From an uncultured Ruminococcus sp. (lineage in GTDB: Bacteria; Bacillota; Clostridia; Oscillospirales; Acutalibacteraceae), in NCBI GenBank assembly GCA_902773045.1, contig CACYDE010000227.1, positions 1-6,121 on the forward strand: 6,121 bases of DNA. The letters are read 5' to 3'. Both the position numbers and the translations under genes were made by a program. Positions 1 through 6,013 of this stretch are shown in pieces (within the stretch, counting starts at the first letter, position 1; every line of letters begins with the position of its first letter). The notes beneath the pieces were generated by a model. That model was not told the origin of the DNA and searched no databases. It saw only the letters and a program-made list of their open reading frames with translations.

Positions 1-83
1 GTGTGATGGAATTGGCAGACGTAGTGGACTCAAAATCCACCGGTAGCGATACCGTGCCGGTTCGAGTCCGGCCACCGGCACCA
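1..83 (+). tRNA. tRNA-Leu (anticodon CAA), 5' end cut by window edge
   Basis: The sequence folds as a class II (long variable arm) leucine tRNA. The D-arm has the usual AATTGGCAGAC core. The anticodon stem is GTGGA/TCCAC with loop CTCAAAA, giving anticodon CAA, which reads UUG. The variable arm is followed by T-stem GCCGG, loop TTCGAGT and CCGGC, then acceptor strand CACCGGC, discriminator A and a genomically encoded CCA at 81-83. The 3' acceptor strand requires a 5' strand GCCGGTG, but the window starts at GTG, so four bases (expected GCCG) lie outside. The tRNA is followed at once by a hairpin. Confidence 0.95.
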
Positions 84-85
84 GA

Positions 86-120
86 AGAGAGCACTTGCAT
101 TTTTTGCAGGTGCTCTTTCT
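86..120 (+). terminator. Hairpin after tRNA-Leu, likely intrinsic terminator
   Basis: Arms 88-99 (AGAGCACTTGCA) and 105-116 (TGCAGGTGCTCT) pair over 12 positions with one G-U wobble around a T5 loop, followed by TTCT. The downstream T tract is short, so termination may be partial and luxS could receive some read-through. The position directly after the CCA end fits a tRNA terminator. Confidence 0.65.
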
Positions 121-159
121 GATTTGCGGATTTGAAATAATGGAACAGGAGGCTGCAAA

Positions 160-627
160 ATGAAAGAGATCGGAAAGATCGAAAGCTTCAAAGCCGATCA
201 CGATAAAATAGAACCGGGGATATATATTTCTCGGACTGACGGAGATCTGATAACGTATGATCTCAGAACGAGAAAGCCGAATGCCGGATATTATATGGAT
301 AACGTTACAATGCATACGGTCGAGCATATGTTCGCAACTTATGTGAGGAATTCGGAAATAGGCAGCAGCGTGATCTACTTTGGGCCTATGGGCTGTCAGA
401 CCGGGTTTTATCTGATCGTTAAGGAAACAGAGCCGGAAACTGTTTTTGAAATCGTTAAAAAAGTTTTAAAACAGATAATTGAACATGACGGACCTGTTTT
501 CGGCGCGACTCAAAAAGAGTGCGGAAACTACAGAAACTTATCGCTTGAACCGTGCGTTAAGGAATGTGAAAATTACTTGTCGGTTCTTGAAAAAATTACG
601 GAGGTTGATTTTAGGTATGCTGAATAA
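160..627 (+). CDS. luxS: S-ribosylhomocysteine lyase (AI-2 synthase) LuxS
   Basis: This is a complete 155-residue LuxS, a cytoplasmic metalloenzyme that cleaves S-ribosylhomocysteine to L-homocysteine and 4,5-dihydroxy-2,3-pentanedione, the precursor of autoinducer-2. Visible family signatures are the metal-binding HxxEH motif (H52, E55, H56), the third metal ligand C121 in ECGNYR, and the catalytic cysteine C79 within GPMGCQTGFY. E55 is the general acid/base known from the family, and R36 aligns with the conserved substrate-site arginine. Length matches the usual 150-170 residues. The ATG has a near-perfect AGGAGG at 147-152 with a 7-nt spacer. The 3' end overlaps the nucleosidase gene by 11 nt, and that gene's product supplies the LuxS substrate, so coupled expression is very likely. 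No strong promoter is seen between the tRNA hairpin and the gene; at best there is a weak extended -10 near 133-141. Confidence 0.97.
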   Translation: MKEIGKIESFKADHDKIEPGIYISRTDGDLITYDLRTRKPNAGYYMDNVTMHTVEHMFATYVRNSEIGSSVIYFGPMGCQTGFYLIVKETEPETVFEIVKKVLKQIIEHDGPVFGATQKECGNYRNLSLEPCVKECENYLSVLEKITEVDFRYAE

Positions 628-1333
628 AGTGGAAATAGGGATCATCGGTGCGATGAAAATAGAAATTGACGGATTAAGAGAGCTTATGGAGAACAAACAG
701 CCGGTTTCGCTCAGCGGAATCGATTTTGTGATCGGCGAGCTTTACGGAAAAAAGGTAGTTACTGCTGTCTGCGGAATAGGAAAGGTTTTTTCGGCAGTGT
801 GTGCGCAGACGATGATCCTCGGATTCTCTCCGGATATCATTCTTAATACCGGAGTTGCCGGAACTCTTTCCGATAAGCTTTCCATAGGCGATATTGTTAT
901 AGCCGAAAATTCGGTGCAGCATGACATAGACACAACTGCACTCGGAGATGAGCCGGGACTTATTTCGGGACCGAATATCGTTTATATTCCTGCCGATAAA
1001 AAACTTAACGAAATGTTGGAAGAATGCGTCAAGGCTTTGGGAATAAACTATCTTGTCGGAACGATAGCAACAGGCGACTGTTTTATCAATGATGACGAGA
1101 GAAAGAAGAAAATCAGGGAAACATTCTCTGCTGCCGCGTGTGAGATGGAAGGCGGAGCTATCGCTCAGGCGTGCTATCTTAACGGCGTTCCTTTCTCGAT
1201 CATCAGAGCGATCTCCGACGGAGGAGACGAAAACTCTCATCTTGATTACGCTTCTTTCCTGCAGCTTGCGTCGGAACGTTCGCGGAAGGTCATTGACAAG
1301 TTTGTTTCACAGTGGCAAGGCAGAGAGAATTGA
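617..1333 (+). CDS. mtnN: 5'-methylthioadenosine/S-adenosylhomocysteine nucleosidase
   Basis: This 238-residue enzyme of the PNP/UDP phosphorylase superfamily hydrolyses the glycosidic bond of S-adenosylhomocysteine and methylthioadenosine, releasing adenine. Its SAH product, S-ribosylhomocysteine, feeds LuxS. Signatures in order are IGAMKIE with the catalytic-region glutamate E16 (E. coli Glu12), CGIGKV at 52-57, NTGVAGT at 77-83, TGDCFIN at 152-158, EMEGGAIA at 176-183 with E178 (E. coli Glu174), and RAISDGGD at 197-204 with catalytic D201 (E. coli Asp197). The reading frame stays open upstream to 479, but that part lies inside luxS and is not plausible protein. ATG 617 gives the standard N-terminus and has GGAGG at 600-604, a rather long 12-nt spacer. 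A TTG at 605 touches the ribosome site and is unlikely. Futalosine hydrolase is a related alternative, but the overlap with luxS favours this assignment. Confidence 0.95.
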   Translation: MLNKVEIGIIGAMKIEIDGLRELMENKQPVSLSGIDFVIGELYGKKVVTAVCGIGKVFSAVCAQTMILGFSPDIILNTGVAGTLSDKLSIGDIVIAENSVQHDIDTTALGDEPGLISGPNIVYIPADKKLNEMLEECVKALGINYLVGTIATGDCFINDDERKKKIRETFSAAACEMEGGAIAQACYLNGVPFSIIRAISDGGDENSHLDYASFLQLASERSRKVIDKFVSQWQGREN

Positions 1334-1503
1334 TCCCGGACGCGCCGAAAATTTTCTGAAATGATAAGATCCCAAACCTTGCGCAGAAAACCTTTTGTGA
1401 TGTCAAATTATTACAAACAAGGGCATATAATACAATAATTTTAATGAAGTATGAATTATGTGTTATTTTTTATCGAAAAAAGGTTAAAGGTTTGTTGCTT
1501 TTC

Positions 1504-1532
1504 TTGATTTAATTCGCTAAATATATTATAAT
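1504..1532 (+). promoter_or_regulatory. Sigma-A type promoter for the LRR lipoprotein operon
   Basis: TTGATT at 1504-1509 and a perfect TATAAT at 1527-1532 are separated by exactly 17 nt. Transcription would start near 1539-1541, leaving a leader of about 50 nt before the preferred start at 1590. The -10 box sits inside a perfect inverted repeat (1525-1547), so regulation at this step is possible. A second TATAAT at 1542-1547 lacks a well-placed -35. Confidence 0.75.
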
Positions 1533-1547
1533 TAATTAAATTATAAT
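1525..1547. repeat. Perfect 9-bp inverted repeat over the -10 box, possible operator
   Basis: Arms ATTATAATT (1525-1533) and AATTATAAT (1539-1547) are exact reverse complements separated by 5 nt. They cover the -10 hexamer and the expected transcription start. The symmetry could be a repressor site, but the region is almost pure A/T, so chance symmetry is a real alternative. Confidence 0.4.
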
Positions 1548-1589
1548 GATGAATTATGTATGAAAATCATCGAAAGGATGAATGGCACC

Positions 1590-2753
1590 ATGAAATATAT
1601 CACGAAAGCTGTGTGCTTGTCTGTTGCTGCGGCTATGATCCTTTCCTTTGCGGGGTGTAAGGATAAGGATAATAAAGTTGAATCGCCCGATGAGCCGGTG
1701 AGTTCCTCTCAGGTGACCGAAACAGGCGACGGTCCCGTTTCGGCTGAATCCTACAAGATCGGCGATGTTACGTTCGATACCAATACAGTCGAGCTTCAGC
1801 TGGGCGACGTTACTTTCACGAATGAAGATCTGCAGTTTATTTCGAAATGTACAAAACTTGAATATTTCGGCGTTCTATCCTCGAATCTGACGGATCTTGA
1901 GTTTTTGAGCGGAATTCCGAATCTTAAAACGATCATAATAGGAACAAGCGACCTTCAAAGTTTGAAATCGGTTTCAACGATCACAAGCCTGGAGAATCTT
2001 TCGGTTATAAATGCAAATCTGAAATCTCTCAGCGGCTGTGAAAATCTGACCAATCTTAAATCGGTCAACTTCACAAATAATCTTATCGACAATATCAGCG
2101 CGCTTGAAAAATGCAGAGATCTCGAACGCGTCAACCTTGAATCGAATCTTATCAGCGATATTTCTCCGATAGCGAGCATGAATCATCTTGAGGTTCTGAA
2201 TATCGGAAGCAACGCTGTTTCCGACGGAGCGGTTCTTTCTTCTTTGACAAGTCTTAAGGAACTGAACGTAGCGTGCAATATGATTTCGGATCTTTCTTTC
2301 CTGACAAGTCTTGAAGAACTTAAGATTCTTGATCTTAAAGCTATCAATCCGGATGACAAGGACGTTTTCATCGATCTCACCAATCTGAGAGAACTTGATC
2401 TCACCGATTCAAATCTTTCGAGAGCGGATATCATAAAAATAATGGTTTGGCTCAAAGATTGTGACGTCAAGAGCAGTTTTGTCGTGACCGACGAAGAGCT
2501 CAGCCGCGGTGAGGAAGATGTAGAAACCGACACAGAGGACGAGGAATCTTCAAAAGACGAAACATCATCGCCTGACGAGAGCAACGGCGGCGAGAACGCT
2601 GACGGCGGAGAGAATGAATATGAATATGAAGATGTGATCCCCGACGACGGAACCGGCTATGACGAAAGCGGCGGCGAGGACGATCCGTATGGCTATGAGG
2701 ACGGGAACGATCACGGTTATGACGCCGGCTATGACGATGAATATTGGTATTGA
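1590..2753 (+). CDS. LRR lipoprotein with acidic, Tyr/Gly-rich C-terminal tail (first paralogue)
   Basis: This is a predicted surface lipoprotein of 387 residues, binding partner unknown. The N-terminus has a basic start (MKYITK), a hydrophobic segment and a lipobox FAGC, with the lipidated cysteine at residue 23. A Ser/Glu/Asp linker follows to about residue 55. About nine leucine-rich repeats of roughly 22 residues occupy about residues 88-300, with an SDS22/internalin-like pattern (for example LERVNLESNLISDIS). The last 75-85 residues are low complexity and highly acidic (DETEDEE, GGEN), ending in Tyr/Gly/Asp-rich sequence that terminates YWY. ATG 1590 is preferred because it gives a typical short lipoprotein signal and has AAAGGA at 1573-1578 (11-nt spacer). 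An in-frame ATG at 1560 would add ten residues but has no clear ribosome site. It is followed after 25 nt by a paralogue, in one likely transcript. LRR folds bind proteins or glycans; which one applies here cannot be read from the sequence. Confidence 0.88.
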   Translation: MKYITKAVCLSVAAAMILSFAGCKDKDNKVESPDEPVSSSQVTETGDGPVSAESYKIGDVTFDTNTVELQLGDVTFTNEDLQFISKCTKLEYFGVLSSNLTDLEFLSGIPNLKTIIIGTSDLQSLKSVSTITSLENLSVINANLKSLSGCENLTNLKSVNFTNNLIDNISALEKCRDLERVNLESNLISDISPIASMNHLEVLNIGSNAVSDGAVLSSLTSLKELNVACNMISDLSFLTSLEELKILDLKAINPDDKDVFIDLTNLRELDLTDSNLSRADIIKIMVWLKDCDVKSSFVVTDEELSRGEEDVETDTEDEESSKDETSSPDESNGGENADGGENEYEYEDVIPDDGTGYDESGGEDDPYGYEDGNDHGYDAGYDDEYWY

Positions 2754-2778
2754 TCAATAATTTTTTTGAGGTGTATAT

Positions 2779-4113
2779 ATGAACAGGTCGATTAGAATTG
2801 CTGCTTGTGCTTTGTGTTCTGTAATGGCTTTTCCCTTTTTGACTGCTTGCGACAAATCAGGCGGAGAAGAGGAGTCATCCGAAAGCCCTTCCTCCGTTGC
2901 CGTTGTCAGCACTATTATAAACACAAATGATGTGCCGGCTGCGGAAAGTCCGCTTGCGAAAGAGGAATTCATTTTCGGAAATGTATTTTTCAATAAGGCG
3001 GTAACGACCGTTGAACTTTCCGATACAAGCATTGACTCCTTCGAACCGCTTGCGGAATGCCCTTATCTTCAGACCGTGACGATCAGCGGCTGCGATATCA
3101 AGGATTTTTCGGGACTTAATTCCCTGACTCAAATCAGCAATCTTACTATTTCTGACTGCAACTTTCAAAATCTGAGCTACATCAGCGATCTGATCCAGCT
3201 CCAGAGTCTTGACATATCAAACAATGATATCTCCGACATCATTAAGCTTTCATCACTCAAAAACCTGACTTCTCTGATGGTCACCGGCGGTGACGTGAAA
3301 TCAATCGGTGCGGTCAAGTATATGCCTAAGCTTCAGGTGCTTAAGGTGGACGCGAAAAGCTGCGATGATCTTTCACCTCTTCAGAATACAAAAAGACTGA
3401 AGGAGCTTTATATCTACAGCGAAAAAGCGTCGGATATCTCTTCTTTGGCGGAGCTTACCGATATCAGAAATCTTGAACTTAAAATGCCTAAGCTGGATGA
3501 TATTTCCGTTCTGGAAAATATGACTTATCTCAGCAATGTTGATCTTTCGGGGACTTCGATAGATTCCGTCAGACCGATCAGGAATATCACCAACATGGTT
3601 TCACTTGATCTCTCAAACACGAAGATCACGGAAGTTTATTTCCTGAAACGAATGACTTTCCTTGAATCCCTTGTTTTGACGGGAGACGAGATAACTGATT
3701 TCTCGAATCTTACATACTGCACCGGTCTGTATTATCTTGATGTTGCGGAAACCGGAATTACAAAGTCCGAGTATGAAGAACTTGTCAACGCGCTTCCCGA
3801 TGCGACGATAGTTTATAAACATGAGGACGTAGGCGTTCTTGAAGAAGACCGCAGCAGAAGCGAGTCCGAAGACGAAGATCCGGAAGGCGCTGAATCTGCT
3901 GATGAGGGTGAGGAAGATGTATCCTCGAGAAGCGGAAGGTCGAGAGATCGCGGAGAGAACGAAGGAACATCCGAAAACGGCGGCGAGGTCAGTGAGAACG
4001 GTTATTGGTTTGAAAATGACTACACCGGAGGATATTCGTTCTACAGCTACGATGACGGCGTGATCTATAATGACGGTGAAGGCGGTCATTATTATAACGG
4101 CGAACCTGTATAA
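2779..4113 (+). CDS. LRR lipoprotein with acidic, aromatic-rich C-terminal tail (second paralogue)
   Basis: This 444-residue predicted lipoprotein of unknown ligand has a signal peptide with lipobox LTAC, lipidated cysteine C24, then a Ser/Glu/Pro spacer. About twelve 22-residue leucine-rich repeats span roughly residues 76-345, with consensus-like units such as LQSLDISNNDISDI and MVSLDLSNTKITEV. They end in a cap (YEELVNALPDATIVY) that resembles LRR ends in Clostridia surface proteins. Residues 350-444 form an acidic, Ser/Arg-containing tail turning Gly/Tyr/Trp/Phe-rich near the end. ATG 2779 has GAGG at 2768-2771 with a 7-nt spacer, 25 nt after the previous gene, so co-transcription is expected. 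Domain order and a shared pre-LRR motif (IGDVTF in the first, FGNVFF in this one) indicate an old tandem duplication with three extra repeats here. A strong terminator follows. Confidence 0.9.
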   Translation: MNRSIRIAACALCSVMAFPFLTACDKSGGEEESSESPSSVAVVSTIINTNDVPAAESPLAKEEFIFGNVFFNKAVTTVELSDTSIDSFEPLAECPYLQTVTISGCDIKDFSGLNSLTQISNLTISDCNFQNLSYISDLIQLQSLDISNNDISDIIKLSSLKNLTSLMVTGGDVKSIGAVKYMPKLQVLKVDAKSCDDLSPLQNTKRLKELYIYSEKASDISSLAELTDIRNLELKMPKLDDISVLENMTYLSNVDLSGTSIDSVRPIRNITNMVSLDLSNTKITEVYFLKRMTFLESLVLTGDEITDFSNLTYCTGLYYLDVAETGITKSEYEELVNALPDATIVYKHEDVGVLEEDRSRSESEDEDPEGAESADEGEEDVSSRSGRSRDRGENEGTSENGGEVSENGYWFENDYTGGYSFYSYDDGVIYNDGEGGHYYNGEPV

Positions 4114-4128
4114 TATTTTATGTTGATT

Positions 4129-4167
4129 ACTGCACAGTTATATTTCAGCTAACTGTGCAGTTTTTTT
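4129..4167 (+). terminator. Strong intrinsic terminator of the LRR lipoprotein operon
   Basis: ACTGCACAGTTA (4129-4140) pairs perfectly with TAACTGTGCAGT (4150-4161), giving a 12-bp stem with a 9-nt loop. It runs straight into seven T residues (4161-4167). It sits 15 nt after the stop of the second LRR gene and only 13 nt before the start of the peptidase gene. The latter therefore needs read-through or a promoter that is not obvious here. Confidence 0.93.
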
Positions 4168-4180
4168 AGGGGGAATATCG

Positions 4181-5029
4181 GTGAGAAAAAAAGCTGCACT
4201 GACTGCGTGTTCAAACGGGTTATCAACATCGCAGGAGGAAAATGTTGAAAAACTTGTTAAACTATTCAATAATGTATCGTTGGAAACGGTAAAAAGTGAA
4301 TATCTTTATTACAGAAAAGATTTTTCCGAGCGAAAGGGATCGTTGAGAGCAAAGGAGTTTATGAAGTTCTGGAGTGATGAAAATATAAGCGATATTTTCG
4401 ATATTTCCGGAGGAGATCTTGCAAACGAGGTCATTCCGTATCTTGATTTTGATCTTATCGGACGGAGTGAAAAAACTTTTTGGGGCTACAGCGATCTTAC
4501 GGTTATAATTAACGCGATATATTCTAAAACGGGGAAAAAATCGGTTCTTTTTCAGGTCAGAAACCTGATAGATTCCGATGAAGAAAAAACTGCAATATTA
4601 GGTCAAGCCGTAAACGAAAAGCGCGGAAAACTTTTTGATTTTCCTTATGAATTTATTCAAGGGGACGAAATGAGCGGAGTCACGGTCGGAGGAAACGTGA
4701 GATGTTTTTTGAAGCTTGCCGGAACCGATTGTTTTCCCGATCTTAACGGAAAGCTTTTGCTTCTTGAATCACTGGGCGGCGGCCGCGAGAAGATGGTGAC
4801 CTATTTGAGTCAGCTGAAAATGATCGGTGCATTTGACGCGGTGAGCGGAGTGATCCTCGGAACGTTTACCGAGTTTGAAAAGACGGAGGGAACGACGGCA
4901 ATGACCGATCTTGTCAAGGATTATATCCCCGATCGGGTGCCGGTTATAAAGACGCAGTTCATAGGGCACGGAAAGGACTCTTATGCAATAAAAATAGGGG
5001 AGAGATATGTATTCAAAAGGTATCTTTAA
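4181..5029 (+). CDS. S66-family serine peptidase (LD-carboxypeptidase / MccF-like)
   Basis: This 282-residue protein has the hallmarks of peptidase family S66. The N-terminal strand ALTACSNG is followed by SGGDLANE (76-83). The nucleophile serine S104 lies in WGYSDLT, followed by VGGNVRCF (169-176), the catalytic glutamate E196 in LLLLE, and the catalytic histidine H263 in FIGHGKD. These form the Ser-Glu-His triad known for this family. Characterised members either trim the terminal D-amino acid of muropeptide tetrapeptides during peptidoglycan recycling (LdcA) or cleave amide bonds in toxic peptide-nucleotides (MccF); sequence alone does not separate them. No signal peptide is seen, so it should be cytoplasmic. 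It starts with GTG, supported by AGGGGG at 4168-4173 and a 7-nt spacer directly after the terminator T tract. Its end abuts or overlaps the cohesin-like gene, suggesting translational coupling. Confidence 0.9.
   Translation: MRKKAALTACSNGLSTSQEENVEKLVKLFNNVSLETVKSEYLYYRKDFSERKGSLRAKEFMKFWSDENISDIFDISGGDLANEVIPYLDFDLIGRSEKTFWGYSDLTVIINAIYSKTGKKSVLFQVRNLIDSDEEKTAILGQAVNEKRGKLFDFPYEFIQGDEMSGVTVGGNVRCFLKLAGTDCFPDLNGKLLLLESLGGGREKMVTYLSQLKMIGAFDAVSGVILGTFTEFEKTEGTTAMTDLVKDYIPDRVPVIKTQFIGHGKDSYAIKIGERYVFKRYL
4996..5009 (+). promoter_or_regulatory. Strong ribosome site and ATG out of frame with the downstream gene
   Basis: AGGGGA (4996-5001) lies 5 nt before ATG 5007-5009, inside the end of the peptidase gene. 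This ATG opens a frame of only 52 residues (5007-5165), beginning with the basic segment MYSKGIFKARK. The cohesin-like protein is read in another frame. The same ribosome site also sits 9 nt before an in-frame ATT at 5011. It therefore probably serves the cohesin-like gene, by a rare start codon or because the sequence carries a one-base frameshift. Confidence 0.6.
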
Positions 5030-5043
5030 AGCACGGAAAAATA

Positions 5044-5916
5044 TTGTTTGCGGCCGTGGTCGTATTATTTATTGTTATGAATATATTCACTGCAGCGTCA
5101 GCGGCGGAAATTCCCAAGCTTACGGCAGTCTGTCCCGAAAGCGTAAACGTGGGCAGATCGTTTGAAGTGATGATTTCATCGAACGAAAGTACGAGTGTTC
5201 ACGCGGTTCAAATGAGTATTTTTTATGACAGTGAGCGCATTTCGTTTAAGAATGTTTCAAATATTCAGACGGGGGAAATCGAGTTTTTCGATAATGACGG
5301 AGTTTTGGGACTGATATTTCTTCATCGGAATACTATATCAAAGGGTGAGCTTTTGAAGTTGGATTTCACGGCAAAAACAGGTTTTTCCTCTGCGGAAAGC
5401 GAACTGAGATTTGAGATCGCCGAAGCGGTTGACGAGAACCGCAGCAATACAGAACTTGATATCACCGAAACAGTGAGTATAAATATTATCCGAAAAGGCG
5501 AAGAATCTGCGTCTTCATCAAGCCGCACAGGAACATCAAGATCAACGTCATCGAAATTATCATCTTCATCGGCTATATCTTCCGAAAACGAAATTATCGG
5601 CAGCGAACACCATGACCCCGACGGAAGTGACAATGTTTCTTTATTGGAAGAGTTAACGCACAGCCGGGCTGATCCCGAAGATGATTTTGCGGTTTCAGTG
5701 AATGAAGAAGATGGAATGAATCGTGAATCATCGGGCGTTCTGAGTGATGAAAGATCTCAGTGGATTTATATGTTTATAGGTGCGCTCGGAATGTTTTTTC
5801 TGTTTGCGGCAGGTATTTTCGGTTATTCGCTCGGAAAGCGTAAAAACGGCAAAGATGTTTACAAGGCGGAAAGTGATGAGATCTTTGAACGTTTTTGGGA
5901 AAATCAAGATAAGTGA
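5044..5916 (+). CDS. Single-cohesin-like surface protein with C-terminal membrane anchor; start uncertain
   Basis: From TTG 5044 this encodes 290 residues. A hydrophobic segment ending ASA (residues 4-20) looks like a signal peptide core. Residues 25-150 match the cohesin/carbohydrate-binding-like beta-sandwich pattern: VNVGRSFEVMISS, then VHAVQMSIFYDSERISF, and GELLKLDFTA. A Ser/Thr linker (153-180) and an acidic stretch follow, then a membrane helix (about 240-263), the stop-transfer residues KRK and a short cytoplasmic tail. The domain should face outside. Cohesins bind dockerin modules; no dockerin or sortase motif is seen, and a structural role for a cohesin-like fold is equally possible. 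TTG 5044 has only a weak site (CACGGA) and yields a signal peptide lacking its positive n-region. The frame remains open upstream, where ATT 5011 would add SLKHGK-type basic residues. ATG 5007 with the best ribosome site is one frame away. The body is confident; the start is not. Confidence 0.8.
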   Translation: MFAAVVVLFIVMNIFTAASAAEIPKLTAVCPESVNVGRSFEVMISSNESTSVHAVQMSIFYDSERISFKNVSNIQTGEIEFFDNDGVLGLIFLHRNTISKGELLKLDFTAKTGFSSAESELRFEIAEAVDENRSNTELDITETVSINIIRKGEESASSSSRTGTSRSTSSKLSSSSAISSENEIIGSEHHDPDGSDNVSLLEELTHSRADPEDDFAVSVNEEDGMNRESSGVLSDERSQWIYMFIGALGMFFLFAAGIFGYSLGKRKNGKDVYKAESDEIFERFWENQDK

Positions 5917-5984
5917 AATATCAATATGCGCATCTTCGGCACAATCTCTGTGCGGTATTGCCTTAAGTTATAACAATAAAAAAA
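5917..5984 (+). other. Intergenic segment with a weak hairpin, no clear terminator
   Basis: After the TGA/TAA-rich end of the cohesin-like gene the only structure seen is a 5-bp hairpin, GCACA (5939-5943) with TGTGC (5949-5953). It is not followed by a T tract. No open reading frame with a ribosome site is visible in this stretch. Confidence 0.4.
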
Positions 5985-6013
5985 TTGCATTATATCAAAT
6001 TTTGAGGTATAAT
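5985..6013 (+). promoter_or_regulatory. Sigma-A type promoter directed out of the window
   Basis: TTGCAT at 5985-5990 and a perfect TATAAT at 6008-6013 are spaced by exactly 17 nt, giving a predicted start near 6020. No gene with a proper ribosome site begins in the remaining 100 nt, so it would drive something beyond 6121 or a short leader or RNA. Confidence 0.65.

Noticed and set aside
133..141. Extended -10 like TG-A-AATAAT upstream of luxS
   Set aside because: It has no matching -35 at the proper distance and is weak, so it is not listed as a promoter.
479..616. In-frame upstream extension of the nucleosidase reading frame
   Set aside because: It lies wholly inside luxS, shows no family similarity, and the normal MTA/SAH nucleosidase N-terminus begins at ATG 617.
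1401..1431. TATAAT at 1426-1431 as a second promoter upstream of the LRR operon
   Set aside because: Nothing resembling TTGACA lies 16-18 nt upstream; the promoter at 1504-1532 is far better.
2183..2757. Long minus-strand open frames opposite the first LRR gene (Ser-rich and Arg/His-rich)
   Set aside because: They are antisense reflections of the repetitive acidic Asp/Glu codons on the + strand; composition is unnatural and there is no promoter or ribosome site.
3613..4089. 158-residue minus-strand open frame opposite the second LRR gene
   Set aside because: It is the complement of the LRR and acidic tail codons, with no independent start signal or known motif.
5939..5953. Hairpin GCACA/TGTGC as a terminator of the cohesin-like gene
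   Set aside because: The stem is only 5 bp and no T tract follows.
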